Positions 16,684 through 25,548 of a DNA stretch of 64,000 nt are shown in pieces (positions within the stretch are counted from its first letter, which is position 1; each line of letters starts with the position of its first letter). Position numbers and translations under genes: made by a program. The notes under the pieces were generated by a model that was not told the origin of the DNA, did no database searches, and saw only the letters and a list, made by a program, of their open reading frames with translations. Source of the stretch: Luteibacter jiangsuensis (GTDB lineage: Bacteria > Pseudomonadota > Gammaproteobacteria > Xanthomonadales > Rhodanobacteraceae); assembly GCF_011742555.1 (NCBI RefSeq), contig NZ_JAAQQR010000003.1, positions 186,001-250,000 of the forward strand. Reading direction: 5' to 3'.

Positions 16684-18375
16684 TTAGAGTTCGTCATGCA
16701 CGGCCGGGGCGGGCGCGGGTGTCGGGGCAGCCGTGGGGCGGCGCGGGGCATTCGGCATGACGTCCGCGGCGTTGCCTTGCGTGCCGTAGCACGTGGCCAC
16801 ACGCGTCGGTGTGTCAGGTAGCGCGCCCGTCAGCAGGTAGTTGGCGGCCGTACCCTCGATGCATGGCGAGAGGGTGAAGTTGAACAGGCCGTGGACGTTG
16901 GAACCTCGCACCATCAGAAGGCGCGCGTTCGGGAAGCGCTCCAGCACGTGTGCCGCGCCGCTCGGCGGGGTGGTGTCGTCATTGTCGGATTGAAGCATGA
17001 GGAACGGCGGCACCTGCTCCAGCAAGGCAAGGTCCGGTTGCCGGGCCGTGGATCCCCCCCATTGCAGACACATGAGCTCCTGCATGGTGGTGTCGCCCGT
17101 ATAGCTCCAGTAGCGGCCGGCATCCGCCTGCGCGCCCTCGCGGATGTCCTGTTCACTGCGTACCCAGGGAATGTCGTTGCAGACGACGATGGACCGGACG
17201 GAATCTCCCTCCGGAGAGTCGGCGAACAGCGGGGTGGTTCGCGGCGGGGCATACAGCTTTGTCGCCAGTAATCTGGCCGCGAGGCGGATCCTCTCGGCCA
17301 TTCCGGCATCGGGGGTGATCGGCGCCCGCTGTATGAGCGCTTCCATGGCGTCGTAGCTGGGCGGGCGCGCGTCGCGCCACCACGGTGCAACGAGCAGAGC
17401 GGCAGCAAGCTCCACGGGGGATTCCATCCCCGCGAACCACACCTCCCGGATGCGAGAGGGGAGGTGGGCAATGGCGGAGGCCACCGCCTGAGGGTCCCTG
17501 CCGAAGCCGAAACGCGCGGGATTGTCGAGTACCGGCTGCACGACTTCCCTCTGGATGGTGTCGTGCCTCGCCCTCAGGTTAAGGCGCACCGCGGTCACAT
17601 AGTCGTGGGTGAAGTCGAGGGTGGAGTCCAGGAGCATGCGGCCCGTGTTCTGCGGGTAATTTGCCGCATACCAGGCGGCGATCATGCCGCCATAGGACGC
17701 ACCATAGATGTGTATGCGTGCGTCGCCGAGCGAGCGACGGACCATGTCCATGTCGTGCACGTGCTGCTCGGTATTGACGTAAGGGGCGTGTGCGGGCGCG
17801 GCGCACGCCCGCACCACCGAAGCCGCGGCAACGGTCATGAAACCCCAATTGACGTCATCCAGGTGCGTCGGCACATAGGCATGGGCGCCCGGAAGCCCGT
17901 CGAGGCAGCGGACTTCCGTGCTGCCCACCAGGCCGCGCGGATTCACCGCGACGACGTCGAAGCGGTCGGCGAGGAGGCGTTTGCTGCCCTCATGCGGATC
18001 GCTTGCGTCGGTGTCGGCCCAGCCGTTGACGATGGAACGAAGGAACCTCCCCGGATGGATGCCGGGACCGCCGGGATTGAAGAAGATCGATCCTTCGCGC
18101 TGCGACGGAACACCCGCGCGCACGCGAATGACGCCCACGGCAAGTGTTCGTCCGTCACGAATCGCATGGTCGAGCGGCGCCTGGATCGTGGCGCACTGCA
18201 GACGGTCGCGAAGGCGGCCGGGCGTGCTGCCCACCCAGGCATCCGGACAGGTGTCCCAGGCGATCGGCAGGCTGGGAACGGGAGCGGCATAGGCTGCCGT
18301 GGCGTGGGTTGTCTCGGATGCGGCGAGGATGCCGAACATCCCCGCCGCTATGGCTAGCGTGCGTAATCGGAGCAT
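16684..18375 (-). CDS. secreted alpha/beta hydrolase, S33/TAP-like family (copy B)
   Basis: This 563-residue paralogue of the next gene downstream shares the layout over its full length: signal peptide, GGPGIHPG oxyanion segment, nucleophile elbow GASYGG (Ser227), shared 'YVNTEQHVHDMDMVRRSLGD', and a TAP-like C-terminal domain with 'LMLQSDNDDTTPPSG' and the His in 'NVHGLFNF'. AAGGAACACACGC precedes the ATG. It is the first gene of the two-gene unit. It probably acts as a secreted aminopeptidase or esterase; the substrate is unknown. The C-terminus ends in a Pro/Ala-rich tail and VHDEL. Confidence 0.88.
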   Translation of the reverse strand: MLRLRTLAIAAGMFGILAASETTHATAAYAAPVPSLPIAWDTCPDAWVGSTPGRLRDRLQCATIQAPLDHAIRDGRTLAVGVIRVRAGVPSQREGSIFFNPGGPGIHPGRFLRSIVNGWADTDASDPHEGSKRLLADRFDVVAVNPRGLVGSTEVRCLDGLPGAHAYVPTHLDDVNWGFMTVAAASVVRACAAPAHAPYVNTEQHVHDMDMVRRSLGDARIHIYGASYGGMIAAWYAANYPQNTGRMLLDSTLDFTHDYVTAVRLNLRARHDTIQREVVQPVLDNPARFGFGRDPQAVASAIAHLPSRIREVWFAGMESPVELAAALLVAPWWRDARPPSYDAMEALIQRAPITPDAGMAERIRLAARLLATKLYAPPRTTPLFADSPEGDSVRSIVVCNDIPWVRSEQDIREGAQADAGRYWSYTGDTTMQELMCLQWGGSTARQPDLALLEQVPPFLMLQSDNDDTTPPSGAAHVLERFPNARLLMVRGSNVHGLFNFTLSPCIEGTAANYLLTGALPDTPTRVATCYGTQGNAADVMPNAPRRPTAAPTPAPAPAVHDEL

Positions 18376-18479
18376 GCGTGTGTTCCTTCGACGAAAAGGA
18401 ACACGATGCTAGGTAACGCTTATTTTCCGTCGTATCGGTGCAGCGCTCCGCAGCCCGGTGCCAGGGCCTACATGCGTCG

Positions 18480-20657
18480 TCAGCAGTCGCGGAGCGTGAA
18501 GCTCGCGGCGTCGCCTGTGGCGGACGAGCCGGCGATCCACACCAGGAATTCGCCGGGCTCGGCTTCGAACGTACGGCCGTCGCGATGCGTAAACGCGAGA
18601 TCGGCACGCGTGAGTTCGAATGCCACGTCTTCCGAGGCACCGGGACCGAGCAGGATCTTCCGGAAGGCTTTCAGTTCGCGCACAGGGCGAACGCGACTGG
18701 CCACACGGTCGTGAATGTAGAGCTGCACCACTTCTTCGCCGGCGATGTCGCCGGTATTGGTCACGTTTGCGGACACGACGATGGTCTCGTCCCAGCCCAC
18801 CGTCGCGGCGACGCGCGGTGCGGAGTAGGCGAAGCGCGTATAGCTGAGACCATGCCCGAACGGGTACAGCGGCTCGAAGGTGACTTCCCGGTAGCGTGCC
18901 TTGAAGGCGGGCGGCTGGTCGGGCAGTTCGGGGCGACCCGTCCGCGGATGGTTGTAGAAATAAGGCTGTTGCCCGGAGTCCTGGGGAAAACTGACCGGCA
19001 GGCGCCCGGACGGGTTGTAGTCGCCGAACAGCACGTCGGCAATGGCGGGGCCGGTCTGGCTCCCGAGGAACCAGGTCACGAGGATGGCACCGGCTTCGCG
19101 CACCGCGCCGGTCAGTGCGAGCGCCCGTCCGTTCTTCAACAGCACGACGACGGGCTTGCCGGTGGCGGCCACCGCCTCGGCCAGTGCCTGCTGCGCGGCC
19201 GGCACGACGATCTGTGTGCGCGACTGCGCTTCGCCGGAGTAGTTCTGCGGTTCGCCGATGGCCAGAAGCACGACGTCGGCGCGGCGCGCGGCGGCCACGG
19301 CCGCCTCGATGCCGCCCTCCAGCGGAGCCTCCAGGCCCGAGCCGGCCACCACTTCCAGTGTCGAGGCGTCCGCCAGGGCGTCGCGCAGGCCGCGCTCGAT
19401 GGTCACGTGCCGGGCCGCGTCACCGAACAGCGTCCAACAGCCTTCGAGGTTTTCGGTATCGGCGCCGAATGGGCCAATCAACGCGATCTTCTGGCCGTTC
19501 TTGCGCAACGGCAGCACGCCCTCGTTCTTCAGCATGACGATGGATCGGCGCGCGGCGTCGCGTGCCAGCGCCGCATGATCGGCATCGTGCGAACCGTCGG
19601 CCTCCGCGGCGGGATCGAGCGAACGATACGGGTTGTCGAAGAGGCCGATGGCATCCTTCACCGCGAGCACGCGGCGCACGCCTTCGTCGAGCACGTCCAT
19701 CGGCACCGCGCCGGATTCGACGAGCGCGGGCAAGTGTGCTGCGTAGAAGCCGCTTTGCATGCTCATGTCCACGCCGGCCAGGAACGCGAGCCGTGTCGCG
19801 TCGCGTTCGTCTTCGGCGAAACCATGCGCGATGAGTTCCATGTCGGCCGTGTAATCCGACACAACGAGCCCGCGAAACCCCCACTCGCCACGGAGGATGT
19901 CCGTCATCAACTCGCGATTGGCCGATGCCGGCACGCCGTTGATGTCGTTGAACGCGCTCATGAAGGTCAGCGCGCCCGCGTCCAGCGCGGCCTTGAACGG
20001 TGGCAGGTGGACGTCGCGCAGCGTCTGCGGCGAGATGTCCACGGTGTTGTATTCCATGCCGGCCGCGACGGCGCCGTAGGCGGCAAAATGCTTGGGCGTG
20101 GCCAGCAGCGAGTCCCCGGCCGTGAGGTCCGGACCCTGGAAGCCACGCACGCGGGCGGCGGCGAACGCCGAACCCAGCACCACGTCCTCCCCCGCCCCCT
20201 CGGCGACGCGGCCCCAGCGCTGGTCGCGCGCGATGTCCACGGCCGGGGCGAACGTCCAGTGCACGCCCGCGGCGGTGGCCTCGATGGCCGTGGCCCGCGC
20301 GGTGCGCTCGGCCAGGTCCGGCTCGAACGAGGAGGCTTCGGCCAGGGGGATGGGGAATACGGTGCGCATGCCGTGGATGACGTCGGCGCCGAACAGGAGC
20401 GGGATGCCGAGCCGGCTCTCCTCCACGGCCACGCGCTGCGCCTCGCGACCCTCGGCAGCGCCCACGCCGTTGAACAGCGCGCCCACGCGTCCTGCCCGGA
20501 CCTGTTCGAGAACGTCGGCTGCCCCCCGTGCGTTCACCTCCGGATTGATGTCCGGGGCGAACGGACGCACGGCATCGGCGAACACGCCCAACTGGCCCAC
20601 CTTCTCGTCGAGGGTCATTCGGGAGATCAGGTCTTCGATGCGGGGATTGCGGTTCAT
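18480..20657 (-). CDS. glycoside hydrolase family 3 beta-glucosidase
   Basis: The 725-residue enzyme has the standard GH3 order. An N-terminal TIM barrel contains 'KHFAAYG' (189-195) and the nucleophile Asp268 in GLVVSDYT. A sandwich domain with 'LLKNGRALAL' follows, then a C-terminal fibronectin III-like domain ('VSANVTNTGDIAGEEVVQLYIHD'). It should release glucose or a related sugar from beta-linked oligosaccharides. I chose ATG 20657 (MNRNPRIEDL), because the 27 residues upstream are Arg/Pro-rich and lack signal character. No signal peptide is visible, so it may act in the cytoplasm, unlike many BglX relatives. A LacI-type palindrome and a second palindrome lie in its promoter region. Confidence 0.9.
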   Translation of the reverse strand: MNRNPRIEDLISRMTLDEKVGQLGVFADAVRPFAPDINPEVNARGAADVLEQVRAGRVGALFNGVGAAEGREAQRVAVEESRLGIPLLFGADVIHGMRTVFPIPLAEASSFEPDLAERTARATAIEATAAGVHWTFAPAVDIARDQRWGRVAEGAGEDVVLGSAFAAARVRGFQGPDLTAGDSLLATPKHFAAYGAVAAGMEYNTVDISPQTLRDVHLPPFKAALDAGALTFMSAFNDINGVPASANRELMTDILRGEWGFRGLVVSDYTADMELIAHGFAEDERDATRLAFLAGVDMSMQSGFYAAHLPALVESGAVPMDVLDEGVRRVLAVKDAIGLFDNPYRSLDPAAEADGSHDADHAALARDAARRSIVMLKNEGVLPLRKNGQKIALIGPFGADTENLEGCWTLFGDAARHVTIERGLRDALADASTLEVVAGSGLEAPLEGGIEAAVAAARRADVVLLAIGEPQNYSGEAQSRTQIVVPAAQQALAEAVAATGKPVVVLLKNGRALALTGAVREAGAILVTWFLGSQTGPAIADVLFGDYNPSGRLPVSFPQDSGQQPYFYNHPRTGRPELPDQPPAFKARYREVTFEPLYPFGHGLSYTRFAYSAPRVAATVGWDETIVVSANVTNTGDIAGEEVVQLYIHDRVASRVRPVRELKAFRKILLGPGASEDVAFELTRADLAFTHRDGRTFEAEPGEFLVWIAGSSATGDAASFTLRDC

Positions 20658-20735
20658 GGGGCTGGCCTTGGGACGAGGCGACGGGGGAATACGCGTCAAG
20701 CGGACAAGGATACCGGCATCGGGTACGCAAGTGCG

Positions 20736-20766
20736 CACGTAAATGACGTTACAGGTAAACGTTTAC
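20736..20766. promoter_or_regulatory. operator cluster upstream of the GH3 gene
   Basis: GTAAACGTTTAC at 20755-20766 is a perfect 12-bp palindrome of the kind bound by LacI-family sugar repressors. Directly beside it, 20736-20755 holds ACGTAA-N5-CGTTAC, related to the stronger palindrome at 20877-20896. Both lie 79-109 bp before the GH3 start, within its likely promoter. No LacI gene is present in the window. Confidence 0.6.
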
Positions 20767-20876
20767 GTCCTTGGGGCCCAAGACGTGCAGGAGACGTCGG
20801 CACGCGGCCCCGGCCCAGCTTTCGCATGAGCGGCGCCTGCGGCCCGGCATGGGCAAATCGGCAGGCGATGCACGGC

Positions 20877-20896
20877 GACGTAACTATCGTTACGTC
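20877..20896. promoter_or_regulatory. 20-bp palindromic operator in the GH3/ABC-exporter divergent region
   Basis: Perfect 8-bp arms GACGTAAC and GTTACGTC flank a TATC spacer. The element lies about 98 bp upstream of the ABC ATPase start and 220 bp upstream of the GH3 start. It shares ACGTAA/GTTAC half-sites with 20736-20755, so one regulator may bind both. The rest of the gap 20767-20993 shows no gene. Confidence 0.6.
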
Positions 20897-20993
20897 TTTC
20901 CGGCAACATCGGGAAGATTGCTATTGGAGACGGGTTCGGCGGCCACGACAAGCCATCACGCTGCGTTATGTTGACCCCATACGGAGTCGCGCG

Positions 20994-21758
20994 ATGCAGT
21001 GCTTCACCCATCCAACGATCATCGAGATGCGAGGCGTCGGGAAAGCATTTCCCGCCGGCTCAGCCGACTGTCACGTGCTGACGGACATTCACCTGAATGT
21101 GCGGCAAGGCGAATTCGTCTCGGTGGCCGGACCTTCGGGCTGCGGCAAGACCACGCTCCTGTCGCTGATGGGTCTGCTGGACGTGCCGACGAAAGGCGAA
21201 CTGCGGTTCGCGGGTCAGCCGGTGCAGCATCTGGGGCGCGCGCAGCGTGCCATCCTGCGCAACAGGCACATCGGGTTCGTGTTCCAGGCTTCCAACCTTA
21301 TCGAGGATCTGAGCGTGGCGGAAAACGTTGCGCTGCCCCTCTCGTTCCGAAAGGGCATTTCGCGGCACGAGAGCCGGCGTCGTGTTCGGGATGCGCTGGC
21401 GGGCGTCGGCATGGCGCATCGCATGCGCTACTACCCGTCCCAACTCTCCGGTGGGCAGAAGCAACGAGTTGCCGTCGCGCGCGCGCTCGCCGGCAATCCG
21501 ACCATCCTGCTGGCGGACGAACCGACGGGAAACCTGGACCTCAGGAACGGCGAAGCCGTCATGTCGCTCTTCTCGCGCCTGCATGCGGAGGGGCGGACGA
21601 TCTGCATGGTGACTCACGACGAACGTTTTGGCGCCATGGCCGAGCGCACGGTGCGCCTGTTGGACGGACACGTCGTCGACGAGAGCACGCACCAGCAGCG
21701 GCTCGCCGAATCGGAATCGGGCCTCGACCAGTACAGTCTCGGCGAGCCCGTGCAGTGA
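20994..21758 (+). CDS. MacB-type ABC transporter ATP-binding protein
   Basis: The 254-residue nucleotide-binding subunit belongs to the MacB/LolD family. Walker A is GPSGCGKT, the signature is LSGGQKQR, Walker B is ILLADEPTGN and the switch His is in VTHDE. The family trait 'NLDLRNGEAVMSLF' is also present. I chose ATG 20994, preceded by GGAG about 9 nt upstream; the frame is open for another 850 codons upstream, but that is antisense to the GH3 gene. It overlaps the permease start (GTGA at 21755). In context it is most likely the exporter, or the self-protection pump, for the lanthipeptide encoded further downstream. Confidence 0.92.
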   Translation: MQCFTHPTIIEMRGVGKAFPAGSADCHVLTDIHLNVRQGEFVSVAGPSGCGKTTLLSLMGLLDVPTKGELRFAGQPVQHLGRAQRAILRNRHIGFVFQASNLIEDLSVAENVALPLSFRKGISRHESRRRVRDALAGVGMAHRMRYYPSQLSGGQKQRVAVARALAGNPTILLADEPTGNLDLRNGEAVMSLFSRLHAEGRTICMVTHDERFGAMAERTVRLLDGHVVDESTHQQRLAESESGLDQYSLGEPVQ

Positions 21759-24118
21759 AGTGGCGCCCGCAGGCTTCTCGCGACGCGCATGCGCTCGCGC
21801 GCTGGCCGGCCTTCATGTTGCTGGCTTCCGGAACGCTGTCGCTGGGAGTTGCCGCCGCGATCGGCGGGGTCACGCTGCTCGACGCCGTACTGCAACCCCC
21901 GCCTTGGCCGAACCACGAGCGGGTGGCGATTTACGGGCGCCGCACGCCCGACGACCCCATGCGCGCGATGTCGCCGCAACTGTACGATGCCGTTGGCCAA
22001 CCGGCGATGGTGCTGTCACGTGGGATCGCACGTATTCCCGAAACGGTGAACGTCGTTGCCGGCCGGCACACGGAAATCCTTCGCGCCCAGCGGGTCGACA
22101 CCGGATTCCTTCACACGCTCGGCGTGGCTCCCTCAGGCACCACGGACGGCGGGATGGGCCATGGCGCCCTGGTGTCTGAAGCCCTGCGCGCTCGCCTGGC
22201 GGACATCGCACCGCAGGTTGTCGGACAGACGATCGTCGTCGACGGGTCGAATGTCGAGATTCGCGGTGTGCTGCCTGCGGAATACCGCTTCTTCTCCGAC
22301 GTCGATTTGCTCCTTTCGCTCGACCCGTTGAACGGCTCGACGGCGCTGGATGGCAACATGACGGCCGTGGCGCTGTTGTCGTCCGCGAGCGACATCCGCC
22401 CGTTTTCGGCCCGCGTGCTGCGTGCCGCCCGCGACATTGGCCCGGACCCGCATGGTGAGGACGTCCGATGGAGCGGCGCCACTCCGATAGACGATCTGGT
22501 GGCGTACCGCGCGCGCGCGCCCCTATGGGGCTTTGCGCTGTCGGGCGTGCTCGTACTTGCCGTGGCCGGGATGAATGTCTCGCAGCTGATATCGACGCGC
22601 ATGTTCGCTCGCATCGACGAAACGGCGGTGAAGATGGTGTTCGGTGCGAGGTGGGAACCCTGGCGATCGGCGGGGTTCGATGCCCTGGCCGTGGGCGTCC
22701 TCGGCTTCGCCGTGGGCCTGCCCGGCGGTACGGCGCTGGTGCGCCTGTTCAAGCCATTCATTCCTCCCGCATGGCTGGTCTCGGCGGCCCCCATGGCGCC
22801 CGGCTGGCGCGTGCTGTCGGTGGTGGCGGCGATGACGTTCGTCGTGCTCGTCCTGGCGGCCGTCATCGGGGCGGCACGCGTGATGGGTCGCCTGCGCCAT
22901 CGGGAGCGCACGATGATGAGCGGCGCCCCGGCCATGCGTGTGACAACCGGCTGGACGGCTTCCGCACTGGTTCTCGCCCAGGTCGCGTTGGCGACCTTGC
23001 TCGTCTCATACGGCATGATCGCAGTGTCGCGGGCATGGCTACTGGCCGGTACATCTCCGGGTTTCGACACTGCGGACGGCGTGGTGGTGGAACTGCATCC
23101 CCCGATGGGCGCATATCCGGAGTTGAGCAGTGTCGTTCGGCTGGCCGATGCCATCCGTTCGACGGTATCGGCATTGCCGGGCGTGGAAGCGGTGGGTTGG
23201 TCGAGCGACGTCCCGACGGGAAGGGGTTTCCGCATGCCCTTCCTGCGTCGCGGCGGCGGCAGCCGGTTCATACCCTTCGCGGTGGTTTCGCCTGGCGGAA
23301 TCGAGGCCATGGGCCTGCGGTTGCTCGCCGGCCGAACCGTCGTCGAAAGCGACGGCTCCGATGCCCATCCCGTCGCCATGGTGAACGAAGCCTACGTGCG
23401 TGCGTTCGGCAGCCGCGGCATCGGCGGTTTCGTCCGGCCAGCGGGCCGGGGCGCGCGCGAGGCCCGTATCGTCGGCATTGTCGGCAACACCCGGCGCGAC
23501 GCGAAAGGCGCTGCGGCACCGGCGGTCTATGTTCCTCTCGCGCAGGTCGATCCGCACGTCTTCGCGTTGATGCGCCAGCTGCAACCCTTGTTCGTCGCGA
23601 TCCGGGGGCCCGCCGCCGCCACGGTTGCGAGCGACGCACTGCCGTCGATCGTCGGCGAAGCCGCACCTTCGCTTGCGCTGTCGCCGCCCGTTCCGCTCGA
23701 ACGGATCGCCGACGCGCCGCTGGCAGGAGCACACCGGGATGTCGCACTCTTTGCCACGCTTTCAGGCGTTGCCGTAAGCCTGACCGCGGCGGGCCAGTAT
23801 GCGATGCATTCCGTGGAGGTCGCCGCGTCACGCTACGCGTTGAGCCTGCGCATGGCTCTTGGTGCCACCCCCGGCCAGCTCCTTGCCCATGTGGTCCGGA
23901 AGGCGTTCCGCGTGGCCCTGAGCGGTATCGTCCTGGGCCTGTTCGGCACGTGTGTCATGCAGCACTTCTCGCTCGGAATGGTCATGCCCGCAGGTACCGC
24001 TATCGGCGTGTCCATGGCTGCGGCCCTTGTCATGGTGTTCGGGACCCTGGTTGCCGTGGCCGCGCCCGCGAGCCATGCGGCGGCGCTCGAGCCTTGGCGA
24101 GTGCTCCGCAGCGATTGA
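21755..24118 (+). CDS. ABC transporter permease with two FtsX domains (MacB/ADOP type)
   Basis: The 787-residue permease appears to have eight membrane helices: one near the N-terminus, a group of three around residues 260-380, one opening the second half, and three at the C-terminus. Periplasmic domains lie between. Two FtsX-like units are recognisable, and the protein ends in the family signature 'EPWRVLRSD'. This is the duplicated-permease layout seen in ADOP-type transporters, which work with a separate MacB-like ATPase. The start is a GTG overlapping the ATPase stop. The sigma-54-type regulator gene follows after 19 nt, so exporter and two-component system are probably one transcript. 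Confidence 0.88.
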   Translation: MKWRPQASRDAHALARWPAFMLLASGTLSLGVAAAIGGVTLLDAVLQPPPWPNHERVAIYGRRTPDDPMRAMSPQLYDAVGQPAMVLSRGIARIPETVNVVAGRHTEILRAQRVDTGFLHTLGVAPSGTTDGGMGHGALVSEALRARLADIAPQVVGQTIVVDGSNVEIRGVLPAEYRFFSDVDLLLSLDPLNGSTALDGNMTAVALLSSASDIRPFSARVLRAARDIGPDPHGEDVRWSGATPIDDLVAYRARAPLWGFALSGVLVLAVAGMNVSQLISTRMFARIDETAVKMVFGARWEPWRSAGFDALAVGVLGFAVGLPGGTALVRLFKPFIPPAWLVSAAPMAPGWRVLSVVAAMTFVVLVLAAVIGAARVMGRLRHRERTMMSGAPAMRVTTGWTASALVLAQVALATLLVSYGMIAVSRAWLLAGTSPGFDTADGVVVELHPPMGAYPELSSVVRLADAIRSTVSALPGVEAVGWSSDVPTGRGFRMPFLRRGGGSRFIPFAVVSPGGIEAMGLRLLAGRTVVESDGSDAHPVAMVNEAYVRAFGSRGIGGFVRPAGRGAREARIVGIVGNTRRDAKGAAAPAVYVPLAQVDPHVFALMRQLQPLFVAIRGPAAATVASDALPSIVGEAAPSLALSPPVPLERIADAPLAGAHRDVALFATLSGVAVSLTAAGQYAMHSVEVAASRYALSLRMALGATPGQLLAHVVRKAFRVALSGIVLGLFGTCVMQHFSLGMVMPAGTAIGVSMAAALVMVFGTLVAVAAPASHAAALEPWRVLRSD

Positions 24119-24137
24119 AACGTGGGGAGTGGCAGGT

Positions 24138-25514
24138 ATGTCCAGAGGTCAAGAATCCGCAGCGCCGGTGCTCGTCGTGGACGATCATCCGGACGTCCGA
24201 CTTGCGCTACGCATCCTGTTGCAATCGGAAGGTATTCCGTCGGTCGACGTCGGCTCTGCGGCCGCGGCGCTGGACGCCGTGGCACGGACCGAATTCGCCT
24301 GTGCCGTCGTCGATCTCAACTATGCATCGGACACGACGTCCGGGCTCGAAGGTCTGGAACTCGTCACCCGTCTACGTCAGGAAGACCCGGAACTGCCGGT
24401 GGTGACCATGACGGCCTGGGGCAGCATCGAGATCGCCGTGCGCGCCATGCGCCTCGGCGCATCCGATTTCATCGAGAAGCCCTGGAACAATGCTCATATG
24501 GTCCACACCATCCGCACACAGATCGCCGTGCGCCGGATGCAGGAGGAAAACCGGCGATTGCGGGCGGAGGCTGCATTGTCGCGGGAGGCTGGCGACATGC
24601 TCCGGATCGGCGAGTCCTCGTCCATGCGGCGCGTATTGGACCTGATCGGCCGCATAGCCGGCGGCGAGGCCAACGTGCTTGTGCTCGGCGAGAACGGTAC
24701 CGGCAAATCGCTGGTGGCGCGCGAGATCCACGCCTTGTCGCCCCGCGCGGAGCACCCGGTCATTCGCGTCGACATGGGTACGCTGCCGGAGTCGCGCTTC
24801 GCCGAAGAAATGTTCGGAGAAGATCTGCCTACTTCACGTCCCGGCCGGTTCGAACTGGCTCACGGAGGCAGCCTCATCCTCGAGGAAGTGGGAAGCATCC
24901 ACCCGCTCCAGCAGGCGAAACTGCTTCGCGTCGTGGAAGAGGGGGAACTTGAACGTTGCGGCGGCATGCGCACGCGGCGCGTGGACGTACGTGTCATATC
25001 CACGTCGAATGCCGATCTGGAAGCTGCCATCCGCCATGATCGCTTCCGTCGCGACCTGCTCTACCGGCTCAATGCCATGCAGGTGCGCCTGCCGCCACTG
25101 CGCGAACGGCAGGAAGACATCGTACCCCTGGCCCGTCACTTCATCCTTCGCGAATGCCGTCGGCGGGGACGTGGGGCGATGCTGCTGACGCCGTCGGCCG
25201 AGAGGGCACTTCGTGGCTATGCGTGGCCCGGAAACGTGCGCGAACTCGAACACACGATCGAACGCGTGGTGCTGTTGACCCCGCATGACGGGATCGATGC
25301 CGATGCCCTGTCGCTGCAACGACGCGCGGACGAACCCGTGGTGCTCGACAGCCTCACTCTCCCCGAGGCCGAAGAACTGCTGATCAAGCAGGCGCTCGAA
25401 CGCCATGGCCACAATCTGCAAAGGGCGGCCGAGGCCTTGGGTATCTCCAGGCAGGCCCTGTATCGCCGTCTCGAAAAGTTGCGGGCCCGGACCTTTCTGG
25501 CGCCGATCACCTGA
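24138..25514 (+). CDS. NtrC-family response regulator lacking the GAFTGA loop
   Basis: The 458-residue protein has a receiver domain (phospho-acceptor Asp59 in AVVDL, acidic pair Asp15-Asp16, Lys in EKPW). An AAA+ domain follows with Walker A GENGTGKS (184-191), then a Fis-type helix-turn-helix ('NLQRAAEALGISRQALYRRL'). Two key features are altered. The segment where GAFTGA should lie reads MFGEDLPTSRPGRFELA, so the sigma-54 contact loop is gone. The Walker B Asp is Glu249 (LILEEVGS). Such regulators cannot be expected to activate sigma-54 and probably work on sigma-70 promoters. The ATG has AGG just upstream. It pairs with the next kinase gene and probably controls the lanthipeptide promoter. 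Confidence 0.9.
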   Translation: MSRGQESAAPVLVVDDHPDVRLALRILLQSEGIPSVDVGSAAAALDAVARTEFACAVVDLNYASDTTSGLEGLELVTRLRQEDPELPVVTMTAWGSIEIAVRAMRLGASDFIEKPWNNAHMVHTIRTQIAVRRMQEENRRLRAEAALSREAGDMLRIGESSSMRRVLDLIGRIAGGEANVLVLGENGTGKSLVAREIHALSPRAEHPVIRVDMGTLPESRFAEEMFGEDLPTSRPGRFELAHGGSLILEEVGSIHPLQQAKLLRVVEEGELERCGGMRTRRVDVRVISTSNADLEAAIRHDRFRRDLLYRLNAMQVRLPPLRERQEDIVPLARHFILRECRRRGRGAMLLTPSAERALRGYAWPGNVRELEHTIERVVLLTPHDGIDADALSLQRRADEPVVLDSLTLPEAEELLIKQALERHGHNLQRAAEALGISRQALYRRLEKLRARTFLAPIT

Positions 25515-25548
25515 AAGCTCAATCAACCTCCCTTTCGTCGGGATCACC

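Noticed and set aside
14996-18375. The two S33-like hydrolases as lanthipeptide leader peptidases
   Set aside because: They are separated from the locus by the GH3 gene, lie on the opposite strand and have signal peptides, while leader removal after class III modification usually needs an unrelated prolyl oligopeptidase-type or other protease.
18438-20993. Long plus-strand open frame running into the ABC ATPase gene
   Set aside because: It is antisense to the well-supported GH3 gene, has no recognisable domains, and arises from high-G+C codon bias; only the part from 20994 is coding.
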